Positions 36,485 to 45,998 are shown, counted from the first letter of the stretch. The stretch: 64,000 bases of DNA from Pseudomonas taiwanensis (GCF_013393345.1 NZ_QJRF01000069.1:62001-126000), one strand, 5' to 3'. Numbers and translations are program-made. Notes: generated from the letters alone by a model not told the origin.

Positions 36485-38394
36485 CAATCCGCGGCCTCCA
36501 GTTGCCGCTGCAGCTCCTCCAGGGTTTCCAGGGCCAGGAGCCAGGCCTCTTCCAATTCGGCCTCGCGCGACTTCAGGCGGGCCTGTTCGGCCAGCAGGTC
36601 GCGCAGTTCATCCTTGCGCGCCGCCTCGTAGAGGGCGGAATCGCCAAGACGTGTTTCGACGCTGGCCAGTTGTTCGTGCAGCTTGCCCAGGTCCTTCTCG
36701 AGCTTGTCGGCTTCCTTTTTGTGCGGAGCCAATTGCTGACGCAGGGCGGCGGCGGCCTGGCGCTGGGCGCGCTTGTCGGTCTTGTCCGGGTTCACCGGTG
36801 CGTTGGCGGCGGGAGCCTGGCGCGCACGGAAATCCACCAGCCAGCGGGCGTAGTCGTCGAGGTCACCGTCGAAGCTCTGCACTCGACCATCGGCCACCAG
36901 CAGGAATTCGTCCGTGGTGCTCTTGAGCAGGTGACGATCGTGGGACACCACCAGCACGGCGCCTGCGAAATCCTGCAGGGCCATGGTCAGCGCCAGGCGC
37001 ATTTCCAGATCGAGGTGGTTGGTCGGTTCGTCCAGCAGCAACAGGTTGGGCTTCTGCCAGGCAATCAACGCCAGGGCCAGTCGCGCCTTCTCGCCGCCGG
37101 AGAAGTTGGTCACCGCCTCGTCGCAACGATCGCCACGGAAATCGAAACCGCCGAGGAAATCGCGCAGGGTCTGCTCACGCTCGCTCGGCGCAAGGCGTTG
37201 CAGATGCAGGAGCGGGCTGGCCTTGGGGTCGAGCGCGTCCAGTTGATGCTGGGCGAAGTAGCCAATGGCGAGATTCTCACCTCGGGCGAGGCGGCCACCA
37301 ATAGGCTCTATGTCACCCGAAAGGGTCTTGATCAGGGTCGACTTACCCGCGCCGTTAGGGCCCAGCAAGCCGATGCGAGCACCCGGCGCCAGCTGTAGCT
37401 TGACCTGCTGCAGCACGGTTTTGTCGCCATAGCCGAGGCGACCTTCGGAAAGGTCCAGCAGCGGGCTGGAAATCTTGTCGGCCTCGCGGAAGCTGAAATC
37501 GAACGGCGAATCGACATGGGCCGGTGCCAGTTCTTCCAGGCGTTCCAGGGCCTTGATCCGGCTCTGGGCCTGGCGGGCCTTGGTCGCCTGAGCCTTGAAG
37601 CGGGCGATGTACTTCTCCATGTGCGCACGCTGGGCCTGCTGCTTCTCGTAGGCCTGCTGCTGCTGCGCCAGGCGCTCGGCACGGGTGCGCTCGAAGGCCG
37701 AGTAGCCACCGCGATAGAGGGTCAGCTTCTGCTGTTCGAGGTGCGCGACGTTGTCCACGACTGCGTCGAGGAAGTCACGGTCGTGGGAGATCAGTAGCAG
37801 CGTGCCCGGGTAGCCCTTGAGCCACTCTTCGAGCCAGAGAATCGCGTCGAGGTCGAGGTGGTTGGTGGGCTCGTCGAGTAGCAACAACTCAGACGGGCAC
37901 ATCAGCGCCTGGGCGAGGTTCAGGCGCATCCGCCAGCCGCCGGAAAAGTCGCCAACGCGACGATCCATCTGCTCCGCGGTGAAGCCGAGACCGGCCAGCA
38001 GCTTGCGAGCACGGGCGTCGGCCGTGTAACCATCGGCGCTGTCCAGTTCGATGTGCAGGCGAGCGATGGCGGTGCCGTCGTGGCCCGCCTCGGCAGCCGC
38101 GAGTTCACGCTGAACCCGGCGCAGGTGCAGGTCGCCATCGAGCACGTAGTCCACGGCCAGGCGCTCGAGGTTGTCCACTTCCTGGCGCATATGGGCGATG
38201 CGCCAGTCGGCGGGCAGCAGGCAATCGCCCGCATCCGGCCCCAACTCGCCACGCAGCAGGGCGAACAAGCTGGATTTGCCGGCACCGTTGGCGCCGATGA
38301 GGCCGACCTTCTGGCCGGCGTGCAGGGTCATTTCGGCGCCTTCTAGCAGACGCTGAGGACCACGCTGTAGAGTGAGATTTTGCAGTCGGATCAT
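36484..38394 (-). CDS. yheS: ABC-F ribosomal protein YheS
   Basis: Cytoplasmic ABC-F ATPase, thought to act on ribosomes. 636 residues, essentially the length of E. coli YheS, with very similar sequence along its length. First Walker A GANGAGKSS (34-42), signature FSGGWRMRLNLAQAL, Walker B LLLLDEPTNHLDLD; second set GPNGAGKST, FSGGEKARLALALI and LLLLDEPTNHLDLE. A charged C-terminal coiled coil follows. No transmembrane segments. ATG at 38394; the longer frame is unsupported. Followed by the coupled mscS-like gene. Confidence 0.95.
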   Translation of the reverse strand: MIRLQNLTLQRGPQRLLEGAEMTLHAGQKVGLIGANGAGKSSLFALLRGELGPDAGDCLLPADWRIAHMRQEVDNLERLAVDYVLDGDLHLRRVQRELAAAEAGHDGTAIARLHIELDSADGYTADARARKLLAGLGFTAEQMDRRVGDFSGGWRMRLNLAQALMCPSELLLLDEPTNHLDLDAILWLEEWLKGYPGTLLLISHDRDFLDAVVDNVAHLEQQKLTLYRGGYSAFERTRAERLAQQQQAYEKQQAQRAHMEKYIARFKAQATKARQAQSRIKALERLEELAPAHVDSPFDFSFREADKISSPLLDLSEGRLGYGDKTVLQQVKLQLAPGARIGLLGPNGAGKSTLIKTLSGDIEPIGGRLARGENLAIGYFAQHQLDALDPKASPLLHLQRLAPSEREQTLRDFLGGFDFRGDRCDEAVTNFSGGEKARLALALIAWQKPNLLLLDEPTNHLDLEMRLALTMALQDFAGAVLVVSHDRHLLKSTTDEFLLVADGRVQSFDGDLDDYARWLVDFRARQAPAANAPVNPDKTDKRAQRQAAAALRQQLAPHKKEADKLEKDLGKLHEQLASVETRLGDSALYEAARKDELRDLLAEQARLKSREAELEEAWLLALETLEELQRQLEAAD

Positions 38395-38444
38395 GATGGC
38401 GGCGGAGTTTATCAGCTTCGCTGCCATGTCGCCCGGGGAGCGCT

Positions 38445-38909
38445 ATGCCTTCAGACCTGTGGACTTTCGCCTTGCGCCTCTACGCCGAGCCCGGCGTCGA
38501 GCAGGCCTGCCTGCGCCTTCAGGATGGAGGCGCCGATGTCTGTCTGCTACTCACTGCCTGCTGGCTCGGGCAACGCGGCACTCCTTGCGACACCACTCGC
38601 CTGGATGCTCTGTACGACGTCTGCGACCCATGGCAGGAACAGGTGATCAAGCCGTTGCGTTCGCTGCGACAGAACTGGCGTGTGCAGGCACAGGACGACC
38701 TGGCCCTGGCCGGGATGCGTGAGCAGATCAAGGCACTGGAACTGGAAGCCGAACGCAAACTGCTGGCGCGCCTGGAAAGCACCGCTATGGATTGGCCGAC
38801 GGGGGGGATGGAGCAGATTGGAGCCTGGCTCTCGGGCTGCTGCCCGGGACGGGAGAGCGTGGACCGCGACGCACTGGAACAGCTGCGCGTCGCGGCCCTG
38901 ACGCTTTAG
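38445..38909 (+). CDS. TIGR02444 family protein
   Basis: 154-residue soluble protein. LWTFALRLYAEPGVEQACLRLQD at the N-terminus and the WQEQVIKPLRSLRQNW motif fit TIGR02444, a family of unknown function found near algP/yheS in Pseudomonas. Divergent from yheS with 50 bases between starts. Its last four bases overlap the end of the convergent algP gene, a strongly conserved tight arrangement. Confidence 0.88.
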   Translation: MPSDLWTFALRLYAEPGVEQACLRLQDGGADVCLLLTACWLGQRGTPCDTTRLDALYDVCDPWQEQVIKPLRSLRQNWRVQAQDDLALAGMREQIKALELEAERKLLARLESTAMDWPTGGMEQIGAWLSGCCPGRESVDRDALEQLRVAALTL

Positions 38910-40048
38910 TTCGACGGTGAAGTCGGAGCAGCGCCGTTGCTGCTGGTCGGCGCCACGCTGGCAACCGGTGCAGGCGCAGGCGCAGGTGCTGCCGGAGCGG
39001 CCGGAGTAGCAGCCGGTTTCGGCGCCGCGGCCGGAGCAGCGGGCTTGGCGGCAACAGGCTTGGCTGCGGCGGGCTTGGCCGGAGTAGCCTTCTTCACGGC
39101 GGGCTTGGCAGCGGGTTTCTTCGCTGCAGGTTTGGCAGCCGGCTTCGCAGCGGCAGCAGGTTTGGCTGCAGTCGCGGCAGGCTTCGCAGCAGGTTTAGCT
39201 GCGGCTGGTTTGGCCGCCGGCTTGGCTGCTGGTTTGGCTGCAGCGGGCTTCGCTGCGGCTGGCTTGGCCGCCGGTTTGGCAGCCGGCTTGGCCGCAGGTT
39301 TCGCAGCGGCGACTTTAGCGGCGGGCTTGGCAGCCGGCTTGGCTGCGGGCTTCGCTGCAGGTTTGGCGGCGGCGGTTTTCGCTGCAGGTTTGGCAGCCGG
39401 TTTCGCGGCGGACTTGGCGGCGGGCTTCGCAGCAGCGGCCTTCGCTGCAGGTTTTGCAGCAGGTTTCGCAGCAGGCTTGGCGGCGGGTTTCGCAGCAGCC
39501 TTGGCGGCTGGCCTGGCTGCAGGTTTCGCAGCGGCAACCTTCGCGGCGGGTTTAGCTGCGGGCTTGGCAGCCGGTTTGGCAGTTGCAGGCCTGGCGACCG
39601 GTTTCGCAGCCGGCTTGGCGGCGGCTTTGGCGGTAGCGGGTTTCGCGTCGCGGGATGCCAGAGCCTTGCCTACGGCCTCGCGGACCTTGCCCACGCCCTG
39701 GGCGAGCTTCAGGCTTTCCTGAGAATCACGCTTGAGCTGGGAGATGTAGGCGCGGGTTTCGGCCTGGCGATTCTTCAGGGTGTCCAGGAGGGTTTCGAGT
39801 TCACCGATGTTGGCCTTGGCCTTGGCTTGCGCCTTGGCTTTGCCAGCCTTGGCGGAATCCTGCAGCTTGGTGCGCGCGGTGTGGAGTTTTTCCTGAGCCT
39901 TGCCGCGTTGTTTCTCCAGTTTGGTCAGGAGCTTTTCAGCGTCGACCGAAGCTTGGGCGCAGGCTTTCTCAAGGTGTTCGAGCAGACTGAAGGACAGTTG
40001 GTGCAGCAGGTGCAGCGGGGTGCTTACGGGCTTCTTCTTGGCCGACAT
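38906..40048 (-). CDS. algP: Alginate regulatory protein AlgP, histone H1-like
   Basis: 380 residues. The first 130 form a coiled-coil-rich domain (LHLLHQLSFSLLEHLEKACAQ...), then a long basic tail made of KPAA tetrapeptide repeats; I counted about 33 KPAA units by hand, with KVAA, KTAA and KSAA variants, before an Ala/Pro-rich end. This is the AlgP (AlgR3) architecture, a histone-H1-like DNA-binding tail that activates algD transcription in mucoid P. aeruginosa. The tail is repetitive in DNA too, so its length probably varies between strains. ATG at 40048 with AGGAGG upstream. Confidence 0.95.
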   Translation of the reverse strand: MSAKKKPVSTPLHLLHQLSFSLLEHLEKACAQASVDAEKLLTKLEKQRGKAQEKLHTARTKLQDSAKAGKAKAQAKAKANIGELETLLDTLKNRQAETRAYISQLKRDSQESLKLAQGVGKVREAVGKALASRDAKPATAKAAAKPAAKPVARPATAKPAAKPAAKPAAKVAAAKPAARPAAKAAAKPAAKPAAKPAAKPAAKAAAAKPAAKSAAKPAAKPAAKTAAAKPAAKPAAKPAAKPAAKVAAAKPAAKPAAKPAAKPAAAKPAAAKPAAKPAAKPAAAKPAAKPAATAAKPAAAAKPAAKPAAKKPAAKPAVKKATPAKPAAAKPVAAKPAAPAAAPKPAATPAAPAAPAPAPAPVASVAPTSSNGAAPTSPSN

Positions 40049-40304
40049 GGTATGCCTCCTGGCGGGCGTTATTTGGCCCATACTAGTCGCCTGTTTCGCG
40101 AGTCGCCAGAGGCCGCGCCATATCGCCCGCCTGGGCCTTGCGACGGATTGCCAGTGCAGGGTTTCGCAAGTGCGATCCGGACCACGAATCACTCGCCCGA
40201 AAAGCCCTGCCCATAGCAATAGCTAGCCAACGCCAGGAAGGCTCTGGAATGGGGCATTCAGCGATGTTCAGCCACCCCCGATTCCAGTACCGACAGGACA
40301 ACGA

Positions 40305-40775
40305 TCAGGCCGGTTGAGAGGCCTCACCCTGATGGGCGTTATGCAGCACTTCGATCAGGCAGTCTTCTAACTCGAAGCGTTCGTGAAGCAGTTGCCCGAG
40401 ATTCTTCAAATCGGAAGTCAGGCAGATGTCACGGCTATCGCCGTTGTCGCAGCGATCGTTGAAGGCCAGTGCGACTTCGGTGATGGCTTCGATACGGGGA
40501 TAGATTTGCTTGGCGAGGTCGAGGCCGCGTTGATCACCGAACGCTTTCGCCTCGTTGAGCAATTGCTCGTACACCTCGAAGTGCCCTGCAGACACGTAGT
40601 CCAGCAAGACCTCACAAAACCTTTGCAGTGCTTCCGCGTTGGCGCTGGGAGCCTGTGGCTTCTCGCTCAGCGAGCTGTAAACGCGGACCAGCTCATGGCG
40701 CTCCTGCAACCAGCGGTCGATCAGCTGGTGCACGCCACCCCAACGTTCCTGAGCGTTCTGGCAACTTTCGAGCAT
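40305..40775 (-). CDS. algQ: Anti-sigma factor AlgQ (Rsd family)
   Basis: 156-residue Rsd/AlgQ protein that binds region 4 of sigma-70 and in Pseudomonas affects alginate, siderophore and virulence gene expression. The helical signature [20 protein letters not shown] is at residues 11-30, and the [17 protein letters not shown] stretch follows. GAGG lies eight bases before the ATG. TATAAC on the minus strand (40810-40815) is a possible -10. A 256-base gap with no supported gene separates it from algP. Confidence 0.95.
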   Translation of the reverse strand: MLESCQNAQERWGGVHQLIDRWLQERHELVRVYSSLSEKPQAPSANAEALQRFCEVLLDYVSAGHFEVYEQLLNEAKAFGDQRGLDLAKQIYPRIEAITEVALAFNDRCDNGDSRDICLTSDLKNLGQLLHERFELEDCLIEVLHNAHQGEASQPA

Positions 40776-41065
40776 GGTGACGACCTCACTTCCCTAATTC
40801 GGTAATGCCGTTATACGTCCGCTCCGAGACGGTTTTTTGTCGACCGGTGCAAGATCCTGGGAAGACGCCGCCAAAACGGCAATATTCCGGCGGCGCGTGC
40901 GGGCCAGAGTATGCCCGCCGAGCAGTGCCATCAAGGCGCGCGCGGGAAAAAATTCATACGAGCGTTTAATCGTCAGACCGCGGCCCGTCTGGCCGGAGCT
41001 TTGCGGCCGGCGCGGCGGATTGGCGCAGCGTTGGGGAGTGCAGAAAGCGAGGGAAAAGCGCGCCG
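40776..41065. other. Intergenic region between dsbB and algQ
   Basis: Up to the dsbB terminator this stretch holds no supported gene. It contains the algQ promoter region, with TATAAC at 40810-40815 on the minus strand, and a GC-rich half with AACGGCAATATTCCGGC and GGCCGGAGCTTTGCGGCCGGC. The latter can fold into a hairpin. An open 93-codon minus frame crosses it but has the base composition of a shadow frame and no recognisable product. Confidence 0.45.
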
Positions 41066-41094
41066 AAAGGCGCATGGCAAAGCCATGCGCCTTT
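41066..41094 (-). terminator. Terminator after dsbB
   Basis: AAAGGCGCATGGC and GCCATGCGCCTTT form a perfect 13-bp stem around a three-base loop, six bases beyond the dsbB stop. Confidence 0.85.
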
Positions 41095-41099
41095 AGCGA

Positions 41100-41591
41100 T
41101 CAGGAGCGACGCAGAAGTTGGTACAGCGAGAACAGAATGCAGCCGATGAAGGCCAGCAGGCTCCACTCGGGAATGCTCATGCCGAACAGGGTCCAGGTCA
41201 CGGCGGCGCAATCGGCGGTGCCATGCAGCATGGTCTTGATGATCTGCAGGAACGGCCAGGCTTCCATCATGTAGTCGAAGCTCGGCAGGCACGCGGGCAG
41301 CTGGTCTGCCGGCACGCTCTGCAACCAGATCTGGCGACCGGCGAAGCCCGCACCCCCTGCCGAGAAGAGCAGCGCCAGCACGGCGTAGACGCGCCGTCCG
41401 GTGCGCTCCGGACCATGCAGCGCGGCGATCAGGCAGACGATACCGAACGCGATGATGAAGACGCGCTGGACGATGCACAGCGGGCACGGTTCGAGGCCGA
41501 GGGCATGTTCGAGATACAGCGCGCCCCCCATTACAGCGACGCAACCGAGGAAGGCGAACAGGAAAAGCGAACGCGGGCTTGCCAGGGACAT
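41100..41591 (-). CDS. dsbB: Disulfide bond formation protein DsbB
   Basis: Inner-membrane quinone reductase that re-oxidises DsbA. 163 residues with four hydrophobic helices. The first redox pair is C36-PL-C39 in LEPCPLCIVQR; the second pair is the cysteine of LPACLPSFD and that of GTADCAAV. Pseudomonads have two DsbB paralogues, and the one beside algQ is sometimes called DsbH; I cannot tell them apart by activity here. ATG at 41591. Confidence 0.93.
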   Translation of the reverse strand: MSLASPRSLFLFAFLGCVAVMGGALYLEHALGLEPCPLCIVQRVFIIAFGIVCLIAALHGPERTGRRVYAVLALLFSAGGAGFAGRQIWLQSVPADQLPACLPSFDYMMEAWPFLQIIKTMLHGTADCAAVTWTLFGMSIPEWSLLAFIGCILFSLYQLLRRS

Positions 41592-41700
41592 GGCGGCTCC
41601 GTTGGGTTATCGGAAAGGGCGTTACGGTAGTGGAAAGCGCCTTGGCCTTTCAAGGCGAGCGACTAGGCTGGATGAGGTTGCCTATCCGGAGAAACCTGCC

Positions 41701-42780
41701 ATGTGTCGGCTGCTTTTGCCGTTGCTACTCCTGTTGCCCGGACTCGCCAATGCCGCCCTGCCCCTGGAGCGCATTCGCCTGCCGGAGGGCTTTCGCATCA
41801 CGCTGGTGAGCGACCAGGTGCCCAATGCCCGGGAGATGACCTGGGGTGATCGTGGCACCCTGTTCGTTGGCAGCAATTCAGCCGGTAAGGTTTATGCGCT
41901 GCAGCTCGCCGGCGGCGAGGTCCGCACCATCGCCAGCGGCCTACAGCTGCCCGTTGGCGTGGCCTACAAAGGAGGCGACCTTTACATCTCTGCGGTCAGC
42001 AAAATCCTGCGCCTGCGCGACATAGAGTCGCGCCTCGATTCACCATCCGACGCCGAGGTGGTTTATTCGAAGCTGCCTCGTGAAACCCATCACGGCTGGA
42101 AGTTCATCGCCTTCGGCCCCGACGGCAAGTTGTATGTGCCGGTGGGAGCGCCGTGCAATGTCTGCGACGAAGACCCTGACACCTACGCCGCCATCCATCG
42201 CATGAACGCCGATGGCAGCGGAATGGAGCTGGTGGCGCGAGGCGTGCGCAACACGGTGGGCTTCGACTGGCACCCGCAGACCGGCGAACTCTGGTTCAGT
42301 GAAAACGGCCGTGACCTGATGGGCGATGACGTGCCTGATTGCGAGCTGAATCGCCTGGAGAAGCTGGGTCAGCATTTCGGCTTTCCCTATTGCCATGCCG
42401 GCGACGTGGCCGACCCGAAGTTTTCCCAGCGGCCCTGTAGCGAATTCGTCGCGCCTGTCGCCAAGCTGGGCCCCCACGTCGCGCCGCTCGGCATGCGCTT
42501 CTACACCGGCAGCCAGTTCCCCGCGGAGTACCGCAATAACCTGTTCATCGCCGAGCACGGCTCGTGGAATCGCAGCGAGAAGATCGGCTATCGGATCAAG
42601 CGGGTCGAGCTCAATCCGGATGGCAGCCTGAGACGCCAGAGCGTGTTCGCCGAAGGCTGGCTGAAGGACGGCGATGTATGGGGCCGGCCGGCCGATGTAC
42701 TGGTGGCGCCGGACGGTGCGCTACTGGTGAGCGACGACGAGGCCGGTGCCATCTACCGCATCGAGTACGTGGGAAAATGA
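41701..42780 (+). CDS. PQQ-dependent sugar dehydrogenase-like protein
   Basis: 359 residues. A signal peptide MCRLLLPLLLLLPGLANA precedes a six-bladed beta-propeller of the soluble glucose dehydrogenase (L-sorbosone dehydrogenase-like) family: TWGDRGTLFVGSNSAGKVYAL, WKFIAFGPDGKLYVPVGAPCNVCD, and NTVGFDWHPQTGELWFSENGRD are typical blade motifs. Expected to oxidise an aldose or related polyol in the periplasm with PQQ. The actual substrate is unknown. ATG at 41701 with GGAG upstream. Confidence 0.88.
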   Translation: MCRLLLPLLLLLPGLANAALPLERIRLPEGFRITLVSDQVPNAREMTWGDRGTLFVGSNSAGKVYALQLAGGEVRTIASGLQLPVGVAYKGGDLYISAVSKILRLRDIESRLDSPSDAEVVYSKLPRETHHGWKFIAFGPDGKLYVPVGAPCNVCDEDPDTYAAIHRMNADGSGMELVARGVRNTVGFDWHPQTGELWFSENGRDLMGDDVPDCELNRLEKLGQHFGFPYCHAGDVADPKFSQRPCSEFVAPVAKLGPHVAPLGMRFYTGSQFPAEYRNNLFIAEHGSWNRSEKIGYRIKRVELNPDGSLRRQSVFAEGWLKDGDVWGRPADVLVAPDGALLVSDDEAGAIYRIEYVGK

Positions 42781-42799
42781 CGCGAAAGCCAGCGCAATG

Positions 42800-42831
42800 A
42801 AAAAGGCCCGGGATAATCCCGGGCCTTTCTT
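42800..42831. terminator. Bidirectional terminator
   Basis: AAAAAGGCCCGGGA and TCCCGGGCCTTTCTTT pair around TAA; it lies between the convergent sugar dehydrogenase and hemY genes and ends three bases before the hemY stop. Confidence 0.9.
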
Positions 42832-42833
42832 TA

Positions 42834-44084
42834 TCAGGCGATTTTTTCCGTCGGCAAGGGCAAGGCCGGCAAGCGCTGATCGAGCAGGCCAAGGCCCTCC
42901 TGGAACAGCTGATTGCTGCGCTCCACCTCGCCCATTTGCGCAAGCAGGCGGGCCAGCTCCGCGCAGGTCTCGGGGTCGCGGCGGAAGCTCAGGCTGCTCT
43001 CGAAATACTCTCGCGCCTTGCCCCAGAGTCGATTGCGCAGGGACAGGCGACCCAAGGTGAGCAGCAAGGTGCCGTCGCTGGAGTGCTCCTTCAGCCAGCC
43101 CTCCGCAGCCTGCAGCTGGCGGACCGGGTCACTGCCACGCAAGAGGCCGTAGAGCCGCACCAGATCGTCGTCGTAGCTGCGCTTGATGGCGCCACGCACG
43201 GCTTCCTCGGCTTCTTGCTCGGCACCCAGGCGGCGCAGCTGCTCGGCAAAGGCCAGCACCAGACGCGGCTCGTTGCGCTGGGCGGAGGATAGTTGCTGCC
43301 AGGCACGGGTCAGCGGCTGCAGAGCGGTTTCGCCCTCGTTCAACCCTTCTTCGCCGGCCTGGTGCAGACGGGCACTCCACACACGCAGTTCGAGTTCGGC
43401 CAGCTGGCTTTCCGACAGCGCCTTTTCCTTGCGCAGGGTGGGTAGCAGGCCGACCAGGGCGGCCCAGTCTCCACGCACCTCGTGCAGATGCAGCAACTGA
43501 CGCAGAACCTGATGATGGCGCGGGTGGCGCTCTTGCACAGCCTTCAGGGTTTCCAGCGCCGCCGCGGAATCGCCACGATCCAGTTGCAGTTCGGCGTGGG
43601 CCAGGGCGATGGCCAGTTCAGCCTGGGGCTGACGTTCAAGGGCCCGCTCCAGCAGTTGCTCGGCTTCTTCGGTCTGACCTATCTTCTGCGCTGCGCGGGC
43701 GGCGCCCAGGTAGTAGATCAAGGGTTGCGGGTCATTTTCAGCGGCACGCTTGAGATGACGCAGCGCGCGCGCCCAGCGACCTTCGGCGAGGTCCAGCAGG
43801 CCTTGTTCGGACGCCAGCCGCGCGCGGCGCCGGGCATTGCGTCGCGACCAGGGATTGACCACCCCGCCGGACATCACCACCAGTCGCAACAGATAGCGCA
43901 GACCGGCGAACAGCAACCAGAGCACCGCCAGCAACGCCAGGGTGGCCCAGAGGGTGGACTCGTAGCGGAAGCCCTTGTAGGCCACCAGCACATAGCCCTT
44001 GTGCTGAGCCACCGCCATGCCGATGAGGGTGGCAGCCGCGCCGATCACTGCGAGGACCAGCAGGACCTTGAGCAGGCGCTTCAT
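42834..44084 (-). CDS. hemY: HemY membrane protein of the hemCDXY operon
   Basis: 416 residues. Two N-terminal membrane helices (MKRLLKVLLVLAVIGAAATLIGM and TLWATLALLAVLWLLFAGLRYLL) are followed by a TPR-like helical region rich in paired helices (LYYLGAARAAQKIGQTEEAEQLLERAL). Enterobacterial/pseudomonad HemY is not the protoporphyrinogen oxidase of Gram-positives; its role in haem synthesis is unresolved. Its ATG overlaps the hemX stop by four bases. Last gene of the operon, followed by a strong terminator. Confidence 0.93.
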   Translation of the reverse strand: MKRLLKVLLVLAVIGAAATLIGMAVAQHKGYVLVAYKGFRYESTLWATLALLAVLWLLFAGLRYLLRLVVMSGGVVNPWSRRNARRRARLASEQGLLDLAEGRWARALRHLKRAAENDPQPLIYYLGAARAAQKIGQTEEAEQLLERALERQPQAELAIALAHAELQLDRGDSAAALETLKAVQERHPRHHQVLRQLLHLHEVRGDWAALVGLLPTLRKEKALSESQLAELELRVWSARLHQAGEEGLNEGETALQPLTRAWQQLSSAQRNEPRLVLAFAEQLRRLGAEQEAEEAVRGAIKRSYDDDLVRLYGLLRGSDPVRQLQAAEGWLKEHSSDGTLLLTLGRLSLRNRLWGKAREYFESSLSFRRDPETCAELARLLAQMGEVERSNQLFQEGLGLLDQRLPALPLPTEKIA

Positions 44085-45211
44085 TGGCCCGCCTCCTTCG
44101 GTGCGGTGGCATCCGGCTGCTCGGCTTTATCAGCGGCGCCGCCCGGCGTGCGCTGCAGGTAGGCCTGGAGGGCGCTCAGCGCAGGGGCGAGATCAGGTGC
44201 CTTGACTTCCACCGGCTGGCTGGAAAGCTCATCGAGGCGAGCCAGCAAGGCGCGGCTGTCCGGATTTTCTTCGTTGAAATGGCCGCGCAGCACATCACGG
44301 GCCTGGCGCAGCGACTGCTGATAGACCTGCGTCTGGCCATGCAGCGCGCCCCATTGCGCCTGCTCGAGAGCGAGCGAAAGGGCGAGGCGGACCTGGGACA
44401 GGTTCTGTCCGGCGAGCAACGGCTTGATGTCCTGGCTGGCATCCAGCTGGATGCGGAAGTAGTGCGAGAGCTTCTCCAGCCACTCGGCCCAGGCGCTGCC
44501 ACCGTCGCCTTCGGCGGCGATGTCCAGGAGCACGCCCCCCTTGTCTTCGAAGGCCGGCACCAGCGGGTTGAGCTGGACCGCCTGTTCACGCAGGGCGCCC
44601 AACTGGAGGAACAGGCCGGTACGATCAGGCTGCTCGGTGCTGCGCAGCGCTACCAGGCTCTTCGCCAGCTCTTCGCGGGCGGCGTAGGCGCCGGGATCGT
44701 CCTGTTCACGGAGGATGTCATCGGCGGCCTGGACCAGTGCCGCGGCGCTGTGGATATCCTGCAATGCCGAGAGACGCAGGCTGGCCAGCCGAAGCAGATG
44801 CTCGGCTTCGGCCAGACGCCAGTCCTTGCGGCTGGCGCCGAGGATGGTCTCCAGGCGCTGGCGCAGTTGCTGCTGATCACCCTGCAGGTCCACCAGCAAG
44901 CGACGACGCTCGTCCAGTTCAGCGGCGCTGGGCAACTCTTCCAGGCGCTGGGTCAGCTGCTGCTCACGCTGGGCCAGGGCGCGGGTCTGGCCACGCGCAT
45001 CCTCGACCATGCTGAGTTGCTGCTGGTCGCGGGTTTCCAGGCTGCGTACCTGCCAGAGGCCCCAGCCGCCCGCGGCGACGCCGGCGGCGCCCAACAACAG
45101 GGCGAACAGGGCCAGGCCATTGCCCCGGGGGGCAGGCGCGGTGCTGGTGGGAGTGACGGGGTCGGCGGCTGTGGTGGGCTGCTCTTGTTTCGGGGCTTCT
45201 GCTTCGCTCAC
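44081..45211 (-). CDS. hemX: HemX, putative uroporphyrinogen III C-methyltransferase family
   Basis: 376 residues. A short cytoplasmic N-terminus, one membrane helix (ALFALLLGAAGVAAGGWGLW at about 33-52) and a long periplasmic coiled-coil/helical part. HemX is often annotated as a methyltransferase because of family naming, but no SAM-binding motif is visible here. The start is GTG at 45211, with AAGGA about eight bases upstream; no in-frame ATG is available in the vicinity. It lies 16 bases after hemD. Confidence 0.91.
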   Translation of the reverse strand: MSEAEAPKQEQPTTAADPVTPTSTAPAPRGNGLALFALLLGAAGVAAGGWGLWQVRSLETRDQQQLSMVEDARGQTRALAQREQQLTQRLEELPSAAELDERRRLLVDLQGDQQQLRQRLETILGASRKDWRLAEAEHLLRLASLRLSALQDIHSAAALVQAADDILREQDDPGAYAAREELAKSLVALRSTEQPDRTGLFLQLGALREQAVQLNPLVPAFEDKGGVLLDIAAEGDGGSAWAEWLEKLSHYFRIQLDASQDIKPLLAGQNLSQVRLALSLALEQAQWGALHGQTQVYQQSLRQARDVLRGHFNEENPDSRALLARLDELSSQPVEVKAPDLAPALSALQAYLQRTPGGAADKAEQPDATAPKEAGQ

Positions 45212-45227
45212 GTATCCATCCTTCGCT

Positions 45228-45998
45228 TCAGTGGGCGGGCGCCGGATGCTGCCTGAGCGCCGCCAACAAGGCCGCGGCACTGGCACCACGGCAATCCACA
45301 ACATTCTTCGCGCCCGTCTCGACGGCCTGCTCGGCCACTCGCGGGCTGGGTACGAACAGGGTCAGGCGGGTCAGTTCGGGCCAGGCGGCGCCAGCCAGGC
45401 GCTGGAGGTTTTCCAACCCTTGGCCACTGCTGACCACCAGGCCGTTCAGGCGTTCCGACTCGACACGGTGCGCCAGGGTGCCCGCCGGGTAGTCCGGCAG
45501 GCAGCGTCGATAGAGTTCCAGATAGTCGACGGCGACGCCTTGGCCGCGCAAGCGGTCGGCCAGGAAATCTCGGCCACCCTCGCCGCGCATGATCAGTACC
45601 CTGGGATCCTGCACCGACAGGGCGCCAGCCAGTTGCGGAAGTGCCAACAGCGCCTCGCTGTCGTCACCCACTGCCGGCCAACTCACCGGTAGACCATGGT
45701 CTTCGAGCAAGGCGCCGGTGGCCGCGCCCACGCTGAACCAATGCTGATTGGCGGGCGGTTTCGGCCAGTATCGGTCGATCAGGTCGAGGCCCAGCCGGGC
45801 TGCCGGCTTGCTGACCACCACCACGGCGCAGTAGCGGTCGAGCTGGAGGATGAGTCTGTGCTGCTCGGGCGACGTTTCAAGGGGTTCAATGGCCAACAGC
45901 GGCAAGCTGCTGCTGAAGACCTGCTGCTCGGCCAGGGCCGCAGCCAGTGCTTCGCACTCCTCGACAGGACGCGTCAGCAGCAACCGCCAGCCTGTCAC
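45228..45998 (-). CDS. hemD: Uroporphyrinogen-III synthase
   Basis: Cyclises hydroxymethylbilane with D-ring inversion. 256 residues with the weakly conserved two-domain HemD fold; [19 protein letters not shown] at the N-terminus, [15 protein letters not shown] and the later [15 protein letters not shown] and [10 protein letters not shown] match the family. The start codon is GTG at 45998 and overlaps the hemC stop by four bases (GTGA). Confidence 0.95.
   Translation of the reverse strand: MTGWRLLLTRPVEECEALAAALAEQQVFSSSLPLLAIEPLETSPEQHRLILQLDRYCAVVVVSKPAARLGLDLIDRYWPKPPANQHWFSVGAATGALLEDHGLPVSWPAVGDDSEALLALPQLAGALSVQDPRVLIMRGEGGRDFLADRLRGQGVAVDYLELYRRCLPDYPAGTLAHRVESERLNGLVVSSGQGLENLQRLAGAAWPELTRLTLFVPSPRVAEQAVETGAKNVVDCRGASAAALLAALRQHPAPAH

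Noticed and set aside
38937-39722. Ala/Gly-rich open frame antisense to the AlgP repeats
   Set aside because: It looks like a repetitive low-complexity protein only because it reads the complement of KPAA codons.
40794-41075. 93-codon minus-strand frame between dsbB and algQ
   Set aside because: Overlaps the algQ promoter region and the dsbB terminator, lacks a good ribosome-binding site and shows no family signature.
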